Source of the DNA: Candidatus Saccharimonadia bacterium
GTDB lineage: Bacteria > Patescibacteriota > Saccharimonadia > Saccharimonadales > Saccharimonadaceae
Reading direction: 5' to 3'
DNA length: 5,668 nucleotides
Assembly: GCA_023259925.1 (NCBI GenBank)
Contig: JALRDS010000041.1
Location: 1-5,668, forward strand
Numbering within the stretch: the stretch's first letter is position 1; each line of letters begins with the position of its first letter. Below the pieces are notes generated by a model. The model was given only the letters and a program-made list of their open reading frames with translations, was not told the origin of the DNA and ran no database searches. Position numbers and translations under genes: made by a program. Positions 1-5,649 of the stretch are shown one piece after another.

Positions 1-168
1 AAAAAAGGATGGAAAACAAGCGGGAAAGAACCTGTAAAAAACAAGGATCTTTGGACGCGTCTCCTTAGCGCACTCGAGCCTCATAAAGTTGATTTTATAT
101 GGGTAAAAGGTCATGCAGGAGATGAGATGAACGAAAGATGCGATGAGCTCTCTATCTCAGCACTATAA
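1..168 (+). CDS. rnhA: Ribonuclease HI, C-terminal fragment (5' end outside window, 3' end replaced)
   Basis: RNase HI cuts the RNA strand of RNA:DNA hybrids in the cytoplasm (primer and R-loop removal). Read from base 1, the frame gives 55 residues that align closely with the C-terminal third of E. coli RNase HI: GWKTSGKEPVKNKDLW (substrate-handle region), then WVKGHAG and NERCDEL. The visible active-site residues correspond to E. coli His124 (in VKGHAG), Asn130, Glu131 and Asp134; the Asp134 codon is at 142-144. The first three catalytic acidic residues would lie upstream of the window. After DEL the frame gives only SISAL and a TAA at 166-168. Those last codons are probably out-of-frame trehalose synthase sequence rather than a native RNase H tail, which is normally longer. 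It overlaps the next gene by 26 bases. Identity is secure; whether this 3' end is natural is not. Confidence 0.88.
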   Translation, partial: KKGWKTSGKEPVKNKDLWTRLLSALEPHKVDFIWVKGHAGDEMNERCDELSISAL

Positions 169-1573
169 GGGAATGAAGCTGATTCTGTCGGTTGACCGGC
201 TAGATTATACAAAAGGAATTATAGAACGACTTGATGCGTTTAAATGTTTTCTTGATACCTACCCTAAGTGGCGCGGTAAAGTAAAGCTTATTATGGTGGC
301 GGTGCCATCGCGAACCGATGTTGGCACATACCAGCAGCTGCGTGATCGCATTGAGCAGGCGGTAAGTCGAATTAATGGGGAGTTTGGAACGGTAGACTGG
401 ACGCCAATTTCGTATCAATTTCAAAATCGCCCATTTGCTGAAGTTGTTGCCCTATATGCAAGCGCCGACGTTGCGTTAGTTACTCCTATACGTGACGGCA
501 TGAACTTAGTGGCAAAAGAATATGTCGCTTCGAAGCAAAACAGACCTGGAGTATTGCTACTAAGCGAAATGACTGGTGCTATCGATGAGCTACCGGAAGC
601 ACTTAGTATTAACCCGCATAACACGAGGTCTGTTGCTGAATCGATGAACGAGGCGCTGACAATGAATAAGCGCGAGCAACAACGACGTATGAGAGATATG
701 CAGCGTCGACTTAAATCATATACGGTGCAAACTTGGGGCCGTGAGTTCATGGGCGACCTTGAAGCAACGGCACATAGTCGCGGTAAACATTATCGTAAGC
801 ATATGAAGGGTGAACACAGAAATGAGGTTTTAGATGCATATGCAAAAGCAACTTCTCGATTAATCATCCTTGACTACGATGGAACGTTAAAAGACTTTGT
901 TGCTAGCCCGCGTGCGCTGTTAGCAAAGCCTTCATTAAAACTCCGTAGGCTTATTAAGCGGTTAGTAGATGATGAGCGCAATCATGTAGCAATTGTTAGC
1001 GGACGGCCTAAAAAAGCGCTTGATAAATGGTTTAAAGGCATCGATGTAACGCTCATTGCAGAACACGGCGCTTGGTCGAAATACGACGGCAAATGGTCAC
1101 GTGTTGAGAGTGACTTTCCCTCGACTAAGAAAAAGTTAAAACCTATTTTAGAAAAATATGTCTCCAGAACGGCCGGGGCCGAAATTGAAGAAAAAGATTA
1201 CTCGTTGGTATGGCACTATCGTAACGTCACACCAGAGCTTGCCTACGTACGTGCCGGTGAATTAAAAAGAGAATTAATTCATGCAATTGACGACGATGAG
1301 ATTGGCGTATATACCGGTGATAAGATTATCGAGGTGAAACCAATAGAAATAAGTAAAGGTGCCGCCGCAAGTGAGCTTGATGCAATTTATGAGCCAGACT
1401 TCACTCTGGTAGCTGGTGACGATTACACTGATGAGGATATGTTTAGGGAGCTCGCACACCAAGCGGTTACTGTTAAGGTTGGGCCGGGGCATACTCGGGC
1501 GCGCTATCGACTAAATACAGTTGCTGAGATGAATCAGTTACTCGAAGAACTATCGAGACAGAAGAACAATTAA
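143..1573 (+). CDS. otsAB: Trehalose-6-phosphate synthase (N-terminally truncated) fused to trehalose-6-phosphatase
   Basis: The intact protein family makes trehalose 6-phosphate from UDP-glucose and glucose 6-phosphate (OtsA, GT20), then removes the phosphate (OtsB, HAD family) in the cytoplasm. Residues about 3-210 match the second Rossmann half of OtsA: VDRLDYTKG (R19 and K24, equivalent to E. coli R262 and K267), WTPISYQF, and RDGMNLVAKE (D118 and E126, equivalent to D361 and E369), the nucleotide-sugar donor site. Residues about 235-470 form a complete phosphatase: LDYDGT (nucleophile D244, D246), SGR at 286-288, K405 in IEISKG, and GDDYTDED at 425-432. About 243 N-terminal residues of OtsA are absent, including the glucose-6-phosphate site (E. 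coli Y76, W85, D130, H154), so synthase activity is not expected; phosphatase activity could remain. ATG 143 is the first ATG after an in-frame TGA at 128-130, but it has no well-spaced Shine-Dalgarno site and lies inside rnhA. The true start is probably missing. Confidence 0.85.
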   Translation: MSSLSQHYKGMKLILSVDRLDYTKGIIERLDAFKCFLDTYPKWRGKVKLIMVAVPSRTDVGTYQQLRDRIEQAVSRINGEFGTVDWTPISYQFQNRPFAEVVALYASADVALVTPIRDGMNLVAKEYVASKQNRPGVLLLSEMTGAIDELPEALSINPHNTRSVAESMNEALTMNKREQQRRMRDMQRRLKSYTVQTWGREFMGDLEATAHSRGKHYRKHMKGEHRNEVLDAYAKATSRLIILDYDGTLKDFVASPRALLAKPSLKLRRLIKRLVDDERNHVAIVSGRPKKALDKWFKGIDVTLIAEHGAWSKYDGKWSRVESDFPSTKKKLKPILEKYVSRTAGAEIEEKDYSLVWHYRNVTPELAYVRAGELKRELIHAIDDDEIGVYTGDKIIEVKPIEISKGAAASELDAIYEPDFTLVAGDDYTDEDMFRELAHQAVTVKVGPGHTRARYRLNTVAEMNQLLEELSRQKNN

Positions 1574-1580
1574 TATTTCA

Positions 1581-1611
1581 AAAACACCCGCTACGTATTG
1601 GCGGGTGTTTT
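1581..1611. terminator. Bidirectional intrinsic terminator between convergent otsAB and rplK
   Basis: A perfect 11-bp inverted repeat: AAAACACCCGC at 1581-1591 and GCGGGTGTTTT at 1601-1611, with a 9-base loop. It lies 7 bases after the otsAB stop and 20 bases after the rplK stop on the other strand. Read on the - strand, the stem is followed by TTTTTGAAATATT, a fair U-tract. On the + strand the T run is only four bases, within the stem. It can plausibly end both transcripts. Confidence 0.85.
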
Positions 1612-1631
1612 GGTGTGTAACTTAATGTTGT

Positions 1632-2057
1632 TTATTCAGTTACTTCTACGCCCATTGAGCGTGCGGTACCAGCAATAACTTTCACTGCGCCATCAAGGTC
1701 GATTGCATTGAGTTGACCGCGCTTTGCTTCGGCAATTTCCTCAAGCTGTGCACGAGTGATTTTACCAACTTTTTCTGAGTGAGGCTTGCCGCTGCCCTTT
1801 TGGATGCCAACTTTTTCGCGAATCATGTCATCTACTGGTTGACCAAGACTTTTCCAGGTAAATGAACGATCTTCAAATACCTTAACGTGTACAATTACGT
1901 CTTTGCCCATTAGGTCTTTGGTTGCGTCGTTAAACGGGTTGATGAAATCCATCATGTTAAGTCCCCATTGACCGAGAATTGAACCTACCGGAGGACCGGC
2001 AGTAGCACGACCAGCTGGAATACGTAATTTAAGATTACCAATTACTTTTTTTGCCAT
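1632..2057 (-). CDS. rplK: 50S ribosomal protein L11
   Basis: L11 binds the GTPase-associated region of 23S rRNA and forms the base of the L10/L7-L12 stalk, where elongation factors act. The 141-residue product has the usual length and shows the expected landmarks: MAKKV start, a proline-containing N-terminal region (AGPPVGSILGQWGLNMMDF, residues about 20-38), the DRSFTW strand, GSGKPHSEKVGKI at about 88-100, and the C-terminal GTARSMGV. Start ATG is preceded by AAGGA (2063-2067, minus strand) at normal spacing. It is the last gene of the secE-nusG-orf-rplK run. rplA (L1), which usually follows rplK, is absent here: a terminator follows 20 bases after the stop. It may be transcribed both from secE and from its own promoter-like site at 2119-2147. 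Confidence 0.97.
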   Translation of the reverse strand: MAKKVIGNLKLRIPAGRATAGPPVGSILGQWGLNMMDFINPFNDATKDLMGKDVIVHVKVFEDRSFTWKSLGQPVDDMIREKVGIQKGSGKPHSEKVGKITRAQLEEIAEAKRGQLNAIDLDGAVKVIAGTARSMGVEVTE

Positions 2058-2118
2058 ATATTTCCTTATAGAATTACTGCTAAATTGTTGAAGCTATTTC
2101 GCAGTGCGTAACTTTAAT

Positions 2119-2147
2119 ACTATATCACTAACAGCTTCTGCTTGCAA
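2119..2147 (-). promoter_or_regulatory. Possible sigma-70-type promoter for rplK
   Basis: On the - strand: TTGCAA (-35, 4 of 6 to consensus, 2142-2147), a 17-base spacer, then TATAGT (-10, 5 of 6, 2119-2124). Predicted transcription start is about 2112, giving a leader of roughly 54 bases that contains the rplK Shine-Dalgarno site. The -35 box lies inside the last codons of the small upstream gene. It would let L11 be made independently of NusG and SecE. Prediction from sequence only. Confidence 0.45.
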
Positions 2148-2403
2148 TGGTACCTAAGGCACGAGCTGCGTCTTCGCGCGAAATTTTGTTTGCCTCGAGC
2201 GCTTTAAGTATGTTTCGCTGTTCGTCGCTAAGTCCACTCCAGTGATCTGATGAGGTGCTCGCTTCGTGACTAGAGCTATAGCTTTTCTGCGCACTCATGC
2301 TTAATTGCTGGGCTTTTGTTGCAGCTAAATCGCCATCATCCCACTCCGAATAGGTGTTGATCACTGTGCCATACTCAGCAACTTGTTGGTAAGTTTCAGC
2401 CAT
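2128..2403 (-). CDS. Small unrecognised protein with a possible SHOCT-like C-terminal helical hairpin
   Basis: This 91-residue protein is not one I recognise. The N-terminal 35 residues are acidic and aromatic (several Tyr, one Trp), residues about 35-56 form a Ser-rich, probably disordered linker, and residues about 58-83 (LSDEQRNILKALEANKISRE...) predict two helices joined by a short turn. That last part resembles the 'ILxxLExGKIsxEEAxxLL' pattern of SHOCT-like domains found in LiaX/YvlB and DUF2089-type proteins. The resemblance is by eye, so function is unknown. It ends in Ser-Cys and has no signal peptide or membrane helix. Its ATG shares one base with the nusG TAA (TAATG), with no convincing Shine-Dalgarno site, so translation probably depends on re-initiation after NusG. 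Its place inside a core operon suggests co-expression with NusG, perhaps a role near transcription or ribosomes (inference). Confidence 0.75.
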   Translation of the reverse strand: MAETYQQVAEYGTVINTYSEWDDGDLAATKAQQLSMSAQKSYSSSHEASTSSDHWSGLSDEQRNILKALEANKISREDAARALGTIASRSC

Positions 2404-2948
2404 TAAACTTTTTTAACCTGTAGGGCATCGAGCTCAACTGGCGTGTCGCGGCCGAACATACTTACCATAACGCGAATTTTGCCTTTTACTGCATCAATTT
2501 CAGCAATCGCGCCATCGAATCCCTTGAAAGGACCGTCTGTTATAGAGACTACCTCACCTGCTGTAAAGTCAATGTGGTGTTTTGGATCCTCAACACCCAT
2601 TCGTTTCTTAATTTTACTTATCTCACTCTCAGATACTGGTGTTGGCTCAGTTCCACTACCAACAAAACCTGTGACACCTGGTGTATTGCGTACAATGTAC
2701 CATGTTTCGTCTGTGAGCTTCATTTCTACGAGTACGTAGCCTTGAAAAATTTTGCTTTCAACAACTTTTCGCTTACCATTTTTGATTTGAATCTGCTTCT
2801 CTTTAGGAACCATTACGTCGAAAATTTTGTCAGCCATGTCAACAGCGTTAATTCGTTGGCGGATGTCGTCGCCTACTTTTTCTTCGTAGCCACTATAGGT
2901 GTGCACCGCATACCATTGGCGAGTTGAGTCATATCGATTATTTGTCAT
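2403..2948 (-). CDS. nusG: Transcription termination/antitermination protein NusG
   Basis: NusG binds elongating RNA polymerase through its NGN domain and links it to Rho or to the ribosome (S10) through its KOW domain. The 181 residues have the normal size and layout. The NGN domain is at about 10-115, with WYAVHTYSGYEEKV at 12-25, FQGYVLVEM at 68-76 (usually FPGY) and WYIVRNTPGVTGFVG at 83-97. The C-terminal KOW domain is at about 127-181, with GEVVSITDGPFKGFDG and FGRDTPVELDALQV. It begins 21 bases after secE, the widespread bacterial secE-nusG pairing, and its ATG is preceded by AAAGG about ten bases upstream. Its stop overlaps the start of the next small gene by one base. Confidence 0.97.
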   Translation of the reverse strand: MTNNRYDSTRQWYAVHTYSGYEEKVGDDIRQRINAVDMADKIFDVMVPKEKQIQIKNGKRKVVESKIFQGYVLVEMKLTDETWYIVRNTPGVTGFVGSGTEPTPVSESEISKIKKRMGVEDPKHHIDFTAGEVVSITDGPFKGFDGAIAEIDAVKGKIRVMVSMFGRDTPVELDALQVKKV

Positions 2949-2969
2949 TAGTTCTTACCTTTATTGTTC

Positions 2970-3305
2970 TTACTGTAAAATTTGCTCGAATAGTAACTTA
3001 AAGCCTGCATCTAGTAGCGTAATCAGTACTACAAAGAAGGCGGCGAATAGAAGCACTGCTCCGGTGAGGCTCCAGGTTGCTTTACGAGTTGGCCAGTGTA
3101 CTTGGCGTAGTTCTCGCCATGATCCCTTGAAGTAGCCACCGATCTTTCCGAGTATACCCCACGATCGTTTCTTCTTTGTAACCTCGTTCGTCGTTTTCTT
3201 TGTTTTAACTGTACTTAGCTTTCGCTTTTTTGGCGTAGTGTTAGCCACGCTCTCATCACTAGCGGTGATGCGCGTCACTTTTGTGTTGCTTTGCTTTTTA
3301 GCCAC
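2970..3305 (-). CDS. secE: Preprotein translocase subunit SecE (GTG start)
   Basis: SecE clamps SecY in the membrane protein-conducting channel. The product is 111 residues from the GTG at 3303-3305. A hydrophilic Lys/Thr-rich N-terminal extension (about 1-55) leads to an amphipathic helix with the conserved SecE signature WRELRQVHWPTRKATW at 63-78, then one membrane helix at about 80-104 and a short tail. This single-span form is the common short SecE. I chose GTG because GGGAG lies nine bases before it and the product then begins VAKKQ. A longer reading from a TTG at 3351-3353 would start at the predicted transcription start and run through a hairpin, so it is unlikely. It is the first gene of the operon. 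Confidence 0.93.
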   Translation of the reverse strand: MAKKQSNTKVTRITASDESVANTTPKKRKLSTVKTKKTTNEVTKKKRSWGILGKIGGYFKGSWRELRQVHWPTRKATWSLTGAVLLFAAFFVVLITLLDAGFKLLFEQILQ

Positions 3306-3314
3306 GCGGTAATT

Positions 3315-3319
3315 CTCCC
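3315..3319 (-). promoter_or_regulatory. Shine-Dalgarno site that fixes the secE GTG start
   Basis: On the - strand GGGAG lies nine bases before the GTG start of secE. It is the strongest ribosome-binding match in this leader and supports the 111-residue SecE over a longer form starting upstream. Confidence 0.7.
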
Positions 3320-3328
3320 AATTTAAAT

Positions 3329-3348
3329 AGTCTGCTTGAAAGCAGACT
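3329..3348 (-). other. Hairpin at the 5' end of the secE-nusG mRNA
   Basis: AGTCTGCTT (3329-3337) and AAGCAGACT (3340-3348) are perfect inverted repeats, giving 8-9 base pairs with a 2-4 base loop. On the - strand it lies between the predicted transcription start (about 3352) and the Shine-Dalgarno site of secE, so the transcript would begin with this stem. No U-tract follows, which argues against a terminator. It could be a stabilising 5' stem, a protein-binding leader element, or a DNA operator. Confidence 0.55.
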
Positions 3349-3350
3349 GT

Positions 3351-3385
3351 CAATACGTACTATAGCTCATAAGAGGCCAATACGT
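3351..3385. repeat. Pair of CAATACGT direct repeats flanking the secE core promoter
   Basis: CAATACGT occurs at 3351-3358 and again at 3378-3385, 27 bases apart start to start. The first copy covers the predicted secE transcription start and the second overlaps its -35 box, the positions expected for a repressor or other regulator. At 8 bp the repeat could be chance. Confidence 0.35.
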
Positions 3386-3388
3386 CAA
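3359..3388 (-). promoter_or_regulatory. Predicted promoter of the secE-nusG-orf-rplK operon
   Basis: On the - strand: TTGACG (-35, 5 of 6 to consensus, 3383-3388), an 18-base spacer, and TATAGT (-10, 5 of 6, 3359-3364). The -10 hexamer is identical to the one proposed for rplK. Predicted start about 3352, giving a leader of about 47 bases to the GTG, containing the hairpin and Shine-Dalgarno site. Confidence 0.6.
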
Positions 3389-3397
3389 TGATACAAT
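3389..3397 (+). promoter_or_regulatory. Extended -10 promoter for the glycosyltransferase; predicts a leaderless mRNA
   Basis: TGATACAAT is an extended -10 element (TGN followed by TACAAT, 5 of 6 to consensus). Six bases (GGGATT) separate it from the ATG at 3404, so transcription should start at or next to the A of the start codon. No good -35 box is seen about 17 bases upstream, as is common for extended -10 promoters. No well-spaced Shine-Dalgarno site exists. Confidence 0.5.
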
Positions 3398-3403
3398 GGG
3401 ATT

Positions 3404-4543
3404 ATGCTTATTATACTCTTGCTCTCGTTAAGTTCTATTGCTACATTTTTGCTACTAACTAGGACTGTTTGGGCTACCAGGTACTACAAAGATAAAACTG
3501 TAAAAAGCAGTAGCCAAAACCAAAATTTACCAACAGTATCGGTTTGTATTGCAGCTAGAAATGAAATGCACGCTTTAGCTCACTGTCTTGAAGCAGTGTT
3601 GGCGAGCGACTATCCAAAGTTAGAAATATTAGTGCTCGATGACAGCAGCGAAGATAACACGCCTCTTATTATAAAATCGTTCGCTCAAGCTGGCATACGG
3701 TTTATAGCAGGCTCTGCTTTGCCCGATGGTTGGCTGGGTAAAAACCACGCCTATCAAACATTGCTAGCGGAATCGAGCGGAGAGCTGGTGTTATATATCG
3801 ATGTTGACACCACACTATCGGTGCGCTCAATTAGCCGGGTCGTCGACATTCTTCTATCGTCGAACGTTGACATGGTATCGGTACTACCGCAACGTACTGA
3901 CGGATATAGGTCAAGCTCAATCTTCGGAACTCTTCGCTACTATTTGGAATTATTGCTAGGTACGCATGCAAAACCACCGGCGGCGAGTGCATTTTGGATG
4001 GTACGTCGTAGCACAGTAGAGTCTGTGGACTTTACGTTTAAGAATTATGCATTGTCGGTTCGCCCGGAGCGACACTTGGCAAAACAGTTGCAACATCTTG
4101 GAAGGTATAAATATCTGCTGAGTACTACAGGCATCGGGGTTGGTTACGAAAAGCAGATCCATTCGCAATACGAAACTGCTCAGCGGCTGTATTATCCAAT
4201 AGTCGGTAGAAGTATAGCTGGTTGGCTGATAGCTACAGTTCTGTTTTTGGTTTTTTTGTGGCCATATGTTGTACTACTACTGCCCAGCGTGTCTACTGAG
4301 GTAGTGATGTGGGCCCTGGTTACTAGCTTGGGTATATTTGTTTCGCTGGCGATATTCAATACAGCAACGTGTGGACGGCATGTGTGGGTAATCCGCACGG
4401 TATTTACTCCCCTATTACTCATACAAGAACTCATTCTGATGCAGGTTAGCTTCGTTCAATATGTACTAGGCAGGGTCACCTGGAAGGGGCGTATTGTGAC
4501 TGCAAACGTGAAACGCCATGAAGCATTAACTATCGATGAATAA
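3404..4543 (+). CDS. Membrane-anchored family 2 glycosyltransferase (CrtQ/HpnB-like)
   Basis: A GT-A fold glycosyltransferase of 379 residues, probably transferring a sugar from a nucleotide-sugar donor to a lipid-linked or membrane acceptor on the cytoplasmic side. An N-terminal membrane helix lies at about 2-22. The catalytic domain shows VSVCIAARNE (45-54), LDDSSEDNT (78-86), the subfamily motif DGWLGKNHA (108-116), the metal-binding DVD at 133-135, and FWMVRR at 197-202. The acceptor-side region reads RPERHLAKQL (220-229), with E222 in the place of the usual ED pair. C-terminal helices lie at about 270-294, 298-318 and 330-350, followed by GRVTWKGR, typical of CrtQ/HpnB-type enzymes. The usual Q-x-x-R-W is replaced by QRLYY at 260-264. 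Acceptor unknown: cell-envelope glycolipid, carotenoid or hopanoid-type lipids are all possible, and no pathway genes are adjacent. It diverges from secE. Confidence 0.88.
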   Translation: MLIILLLSLSSIATFLLLTRTVWATRYYKDKTVKSSSQNQNLPTVSVCIAARNEMHALAHCLEAVLASDYPKLEILVLDDSSEDNTPLIIKSFAQAGIRFIAGSALPDGWLGKNHAYQTLLAESSGELVLYIDVDTTLSVRSISRVVDILLSSNVDMVSVLPQRTDGYRSSSIFGTLRYYLELLLGTHAKPPAASAFWMVRRSTVESVDFTFKNYALSVRPERHLAKQLQHLGRYKYLLSTTGIGVGYEKQIHSQYETAQRLYYPIVGRSIAGWLIATVLFLVFLWPYVVLLLPSVSTEVVMWALVTSLGIFVSLAIFNTATCGRHVWVIRTVFTPLLLIQELILMQVSFVQYVLGRVTWKGRIVTANVKRHEALTIDE

Positions 4544-4551
4544 GTAACTAT

Positions 4552-5643
4552 CTAAGAATCTACCGCACACGGTAGTGTAAAGCTGAACGTAGACCCGTGA
4601 TTCAGCCGGCTCTTTAATTCAATAACAGTACCCATTTTTTTAGCGAGTTTTCTGGTTACATATAGTCCTAGTCCGGTACCGCTTGTCTCGCGTGTTCTAT
4701 AGTCCTCTGAGCGGTAGAATTTATTAAATACTTTGGCTTGATCGCTTTTTGATATGCCAATACCAGTATCGATGACTTCAAACAGCAGCTGATTGTTATG
4801 TCGGTGAATACTGAGCGTAACACTACCCTCCTTTGTGTATTTCAATGAATTGGTAATGAAATTCTGTAATAGTTCGTGTAAGTAGAGTCTGCTTACTAAT
4901 ACAGAACCGAGGCGCGTGCCGAGCTTTAGGTTTAGGTGTAGCCCTGCTTTTTCTGCTTCTGGGAGGTAGTCGTTATATAAGTCATGAGCTAGCGCAGTTA
5001 CGTCAATAAGTTCCGGTTCGGACGCCACCCCGCGCTCGGCACGCGAAAGCGTGCTTAAATCGTTTACCATTTTTGCTAGGTATACAACTTGTTTGTGTGC
5101 CTCTTCTAGGTTTTGTTCTAAGGCTGCGATATCTGATGAGTTTCGTTCTAACATTACCTGCGCATTGCTAATTGTGCCTTCGGCAACAGTTACAGGTGTG
5201 CGCAGTTCGTGGCTCACCACGCTAATAAATTCATCACGTTCTTCCTCAAGGCTTTTAATGCGTGTGACGTCACGAGCAATGATTACGAAGCCCTTTTGGT
5301 TAGAGCTTGGGTGGGCGGCTGAAAAGCCACTACGAATTGGAGCGTAGGTAAATTCAAGCCGCATAATGTCATCGCCGCTACGCATACGCAGGGAATCGTT
5401 TACAGTAACCATTTCGGCTTTTTTTACTTCAGAGAATAAATCAACAGGTTGCCCGTTTTCGTCTTCTAATGCAAATACTTCGCTCAGCTTCTTGCCATTT
5501 ATACCTGCATTTGTGTCGAGTAGGTTTAAGCCGGCTGCATTGTATAAACGAATAACGCCCGATTCATCAACACTATATACTGCGTCTGCCAAATTATTAA
5601 CGATGGTAAGTATTTCTTCGTGTTCGGTTGTTACTGGGCTCAT
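4552..5643 (-). CDS. Soluble PAS-domain sensor histidine kinase
   Basis: A two-component kinase of 363 residues that should autophosphorylate and pass phosphate to a response regulator. A PAS domain lies at about 8-130 (VDESGVIRLYN, then RDVTRI). The HisKA dimerisation helix contains SHELRTP with phospho-acceptor H145, and the ATPase domain has the N box (HELLQNFITNSLKYT, 256-270), G1 (DTGIGI, 292-297), F box (FNKFY, 306-310), G2 (SGTGLGL, 321-327) and a final GSTFSFTLP. All key residues are present. There is no signal peptide or membrane helix, so it is predicted to be cytoplasmic and to sense an internal cue (redox, ligand or partner protein) through PAS. No response regulator is visible; it could lie beyond the right edge, though transcription starts here. 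The stop lies 8 bases from that of the convergent glycosyltransferase with no terminator between them. Confidence 0.95.
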   Translation of the reverse strand: MSPVTTEHEEILTIVNNLADAVYSVDESGVIRLYNAAGLNLLDTNAGINGKKLSEVFALEDENGQPVDLFSEVKKAEMVTVNDSLRMRSGDDIMRLEFTYAPIRSGFSAAHPSSNQKGFVIIARDVTRIKSLEEERDEFISVVSHELRTPVTVAEGTISNAQVMLERNSSDIAALEQNLEEAHKQVVYLAKMVNDLSTLSRAERGVASEPELIDVTALAHDLYNDYLPEAEKAGLHLNLKLGTRLGSVLVSRLYLHELLQNFITNSLKYTKEGSVTLSIHRHNNQLLFEVIDTGIGISKSDQAKVFNKFYRSEDYRTRETSGTGLGLYVTRKLAKKMGTVIELKSRLNHGSTFSFTLPCAVDS

Positions 5644-5649
5644 AGGGTA

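Noticed and set aside
117..126. AGGAGATGAG as ribosome-binding site for the ATG at 143
   Set aside because: It is 16 or more bases away and encodes the conserved AGDE region of RNase HI, so the match is probably coincidental.
1592..1600. Terminator loop TACGTATTG is the reverse complement of CAATACGTA at 3351-3359
   Set aside because: A single 9-base match in an unrelated context (a terminator loop) is most likely chance.
2574..2927. Open frame of 117 residues on the + strand opposite nusG
   Set aside because: It lies entirely antisense to a clear nusG, resembles no known family, and has no start signals; the same applies to the frames opposite otsAB, the glycosyltransferase and the kinase.
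3321..3328. ATTTAAAT palindrome in the secE leader
   Set aside because: A short A/T-only palindrome is expected by chance in this composition.
3306..3353. Extended SecE reading starting at TTG (3351-3353)
   Set aside because: The TTG coincides with the predicted transcription start, has no Shine-Dalgarno site, and the extra 16 residues are encoded by the hairpin; GTG at 3303-3305 has a good site.
4560..4575. CTACCG/CGGTAG hairpin near the convergent ends of the glycosyltransferase and kinase genes, as a terminator
   Set aside because: Only 6 bp, inside the kinase coding end, and with no U-tract on either strand.
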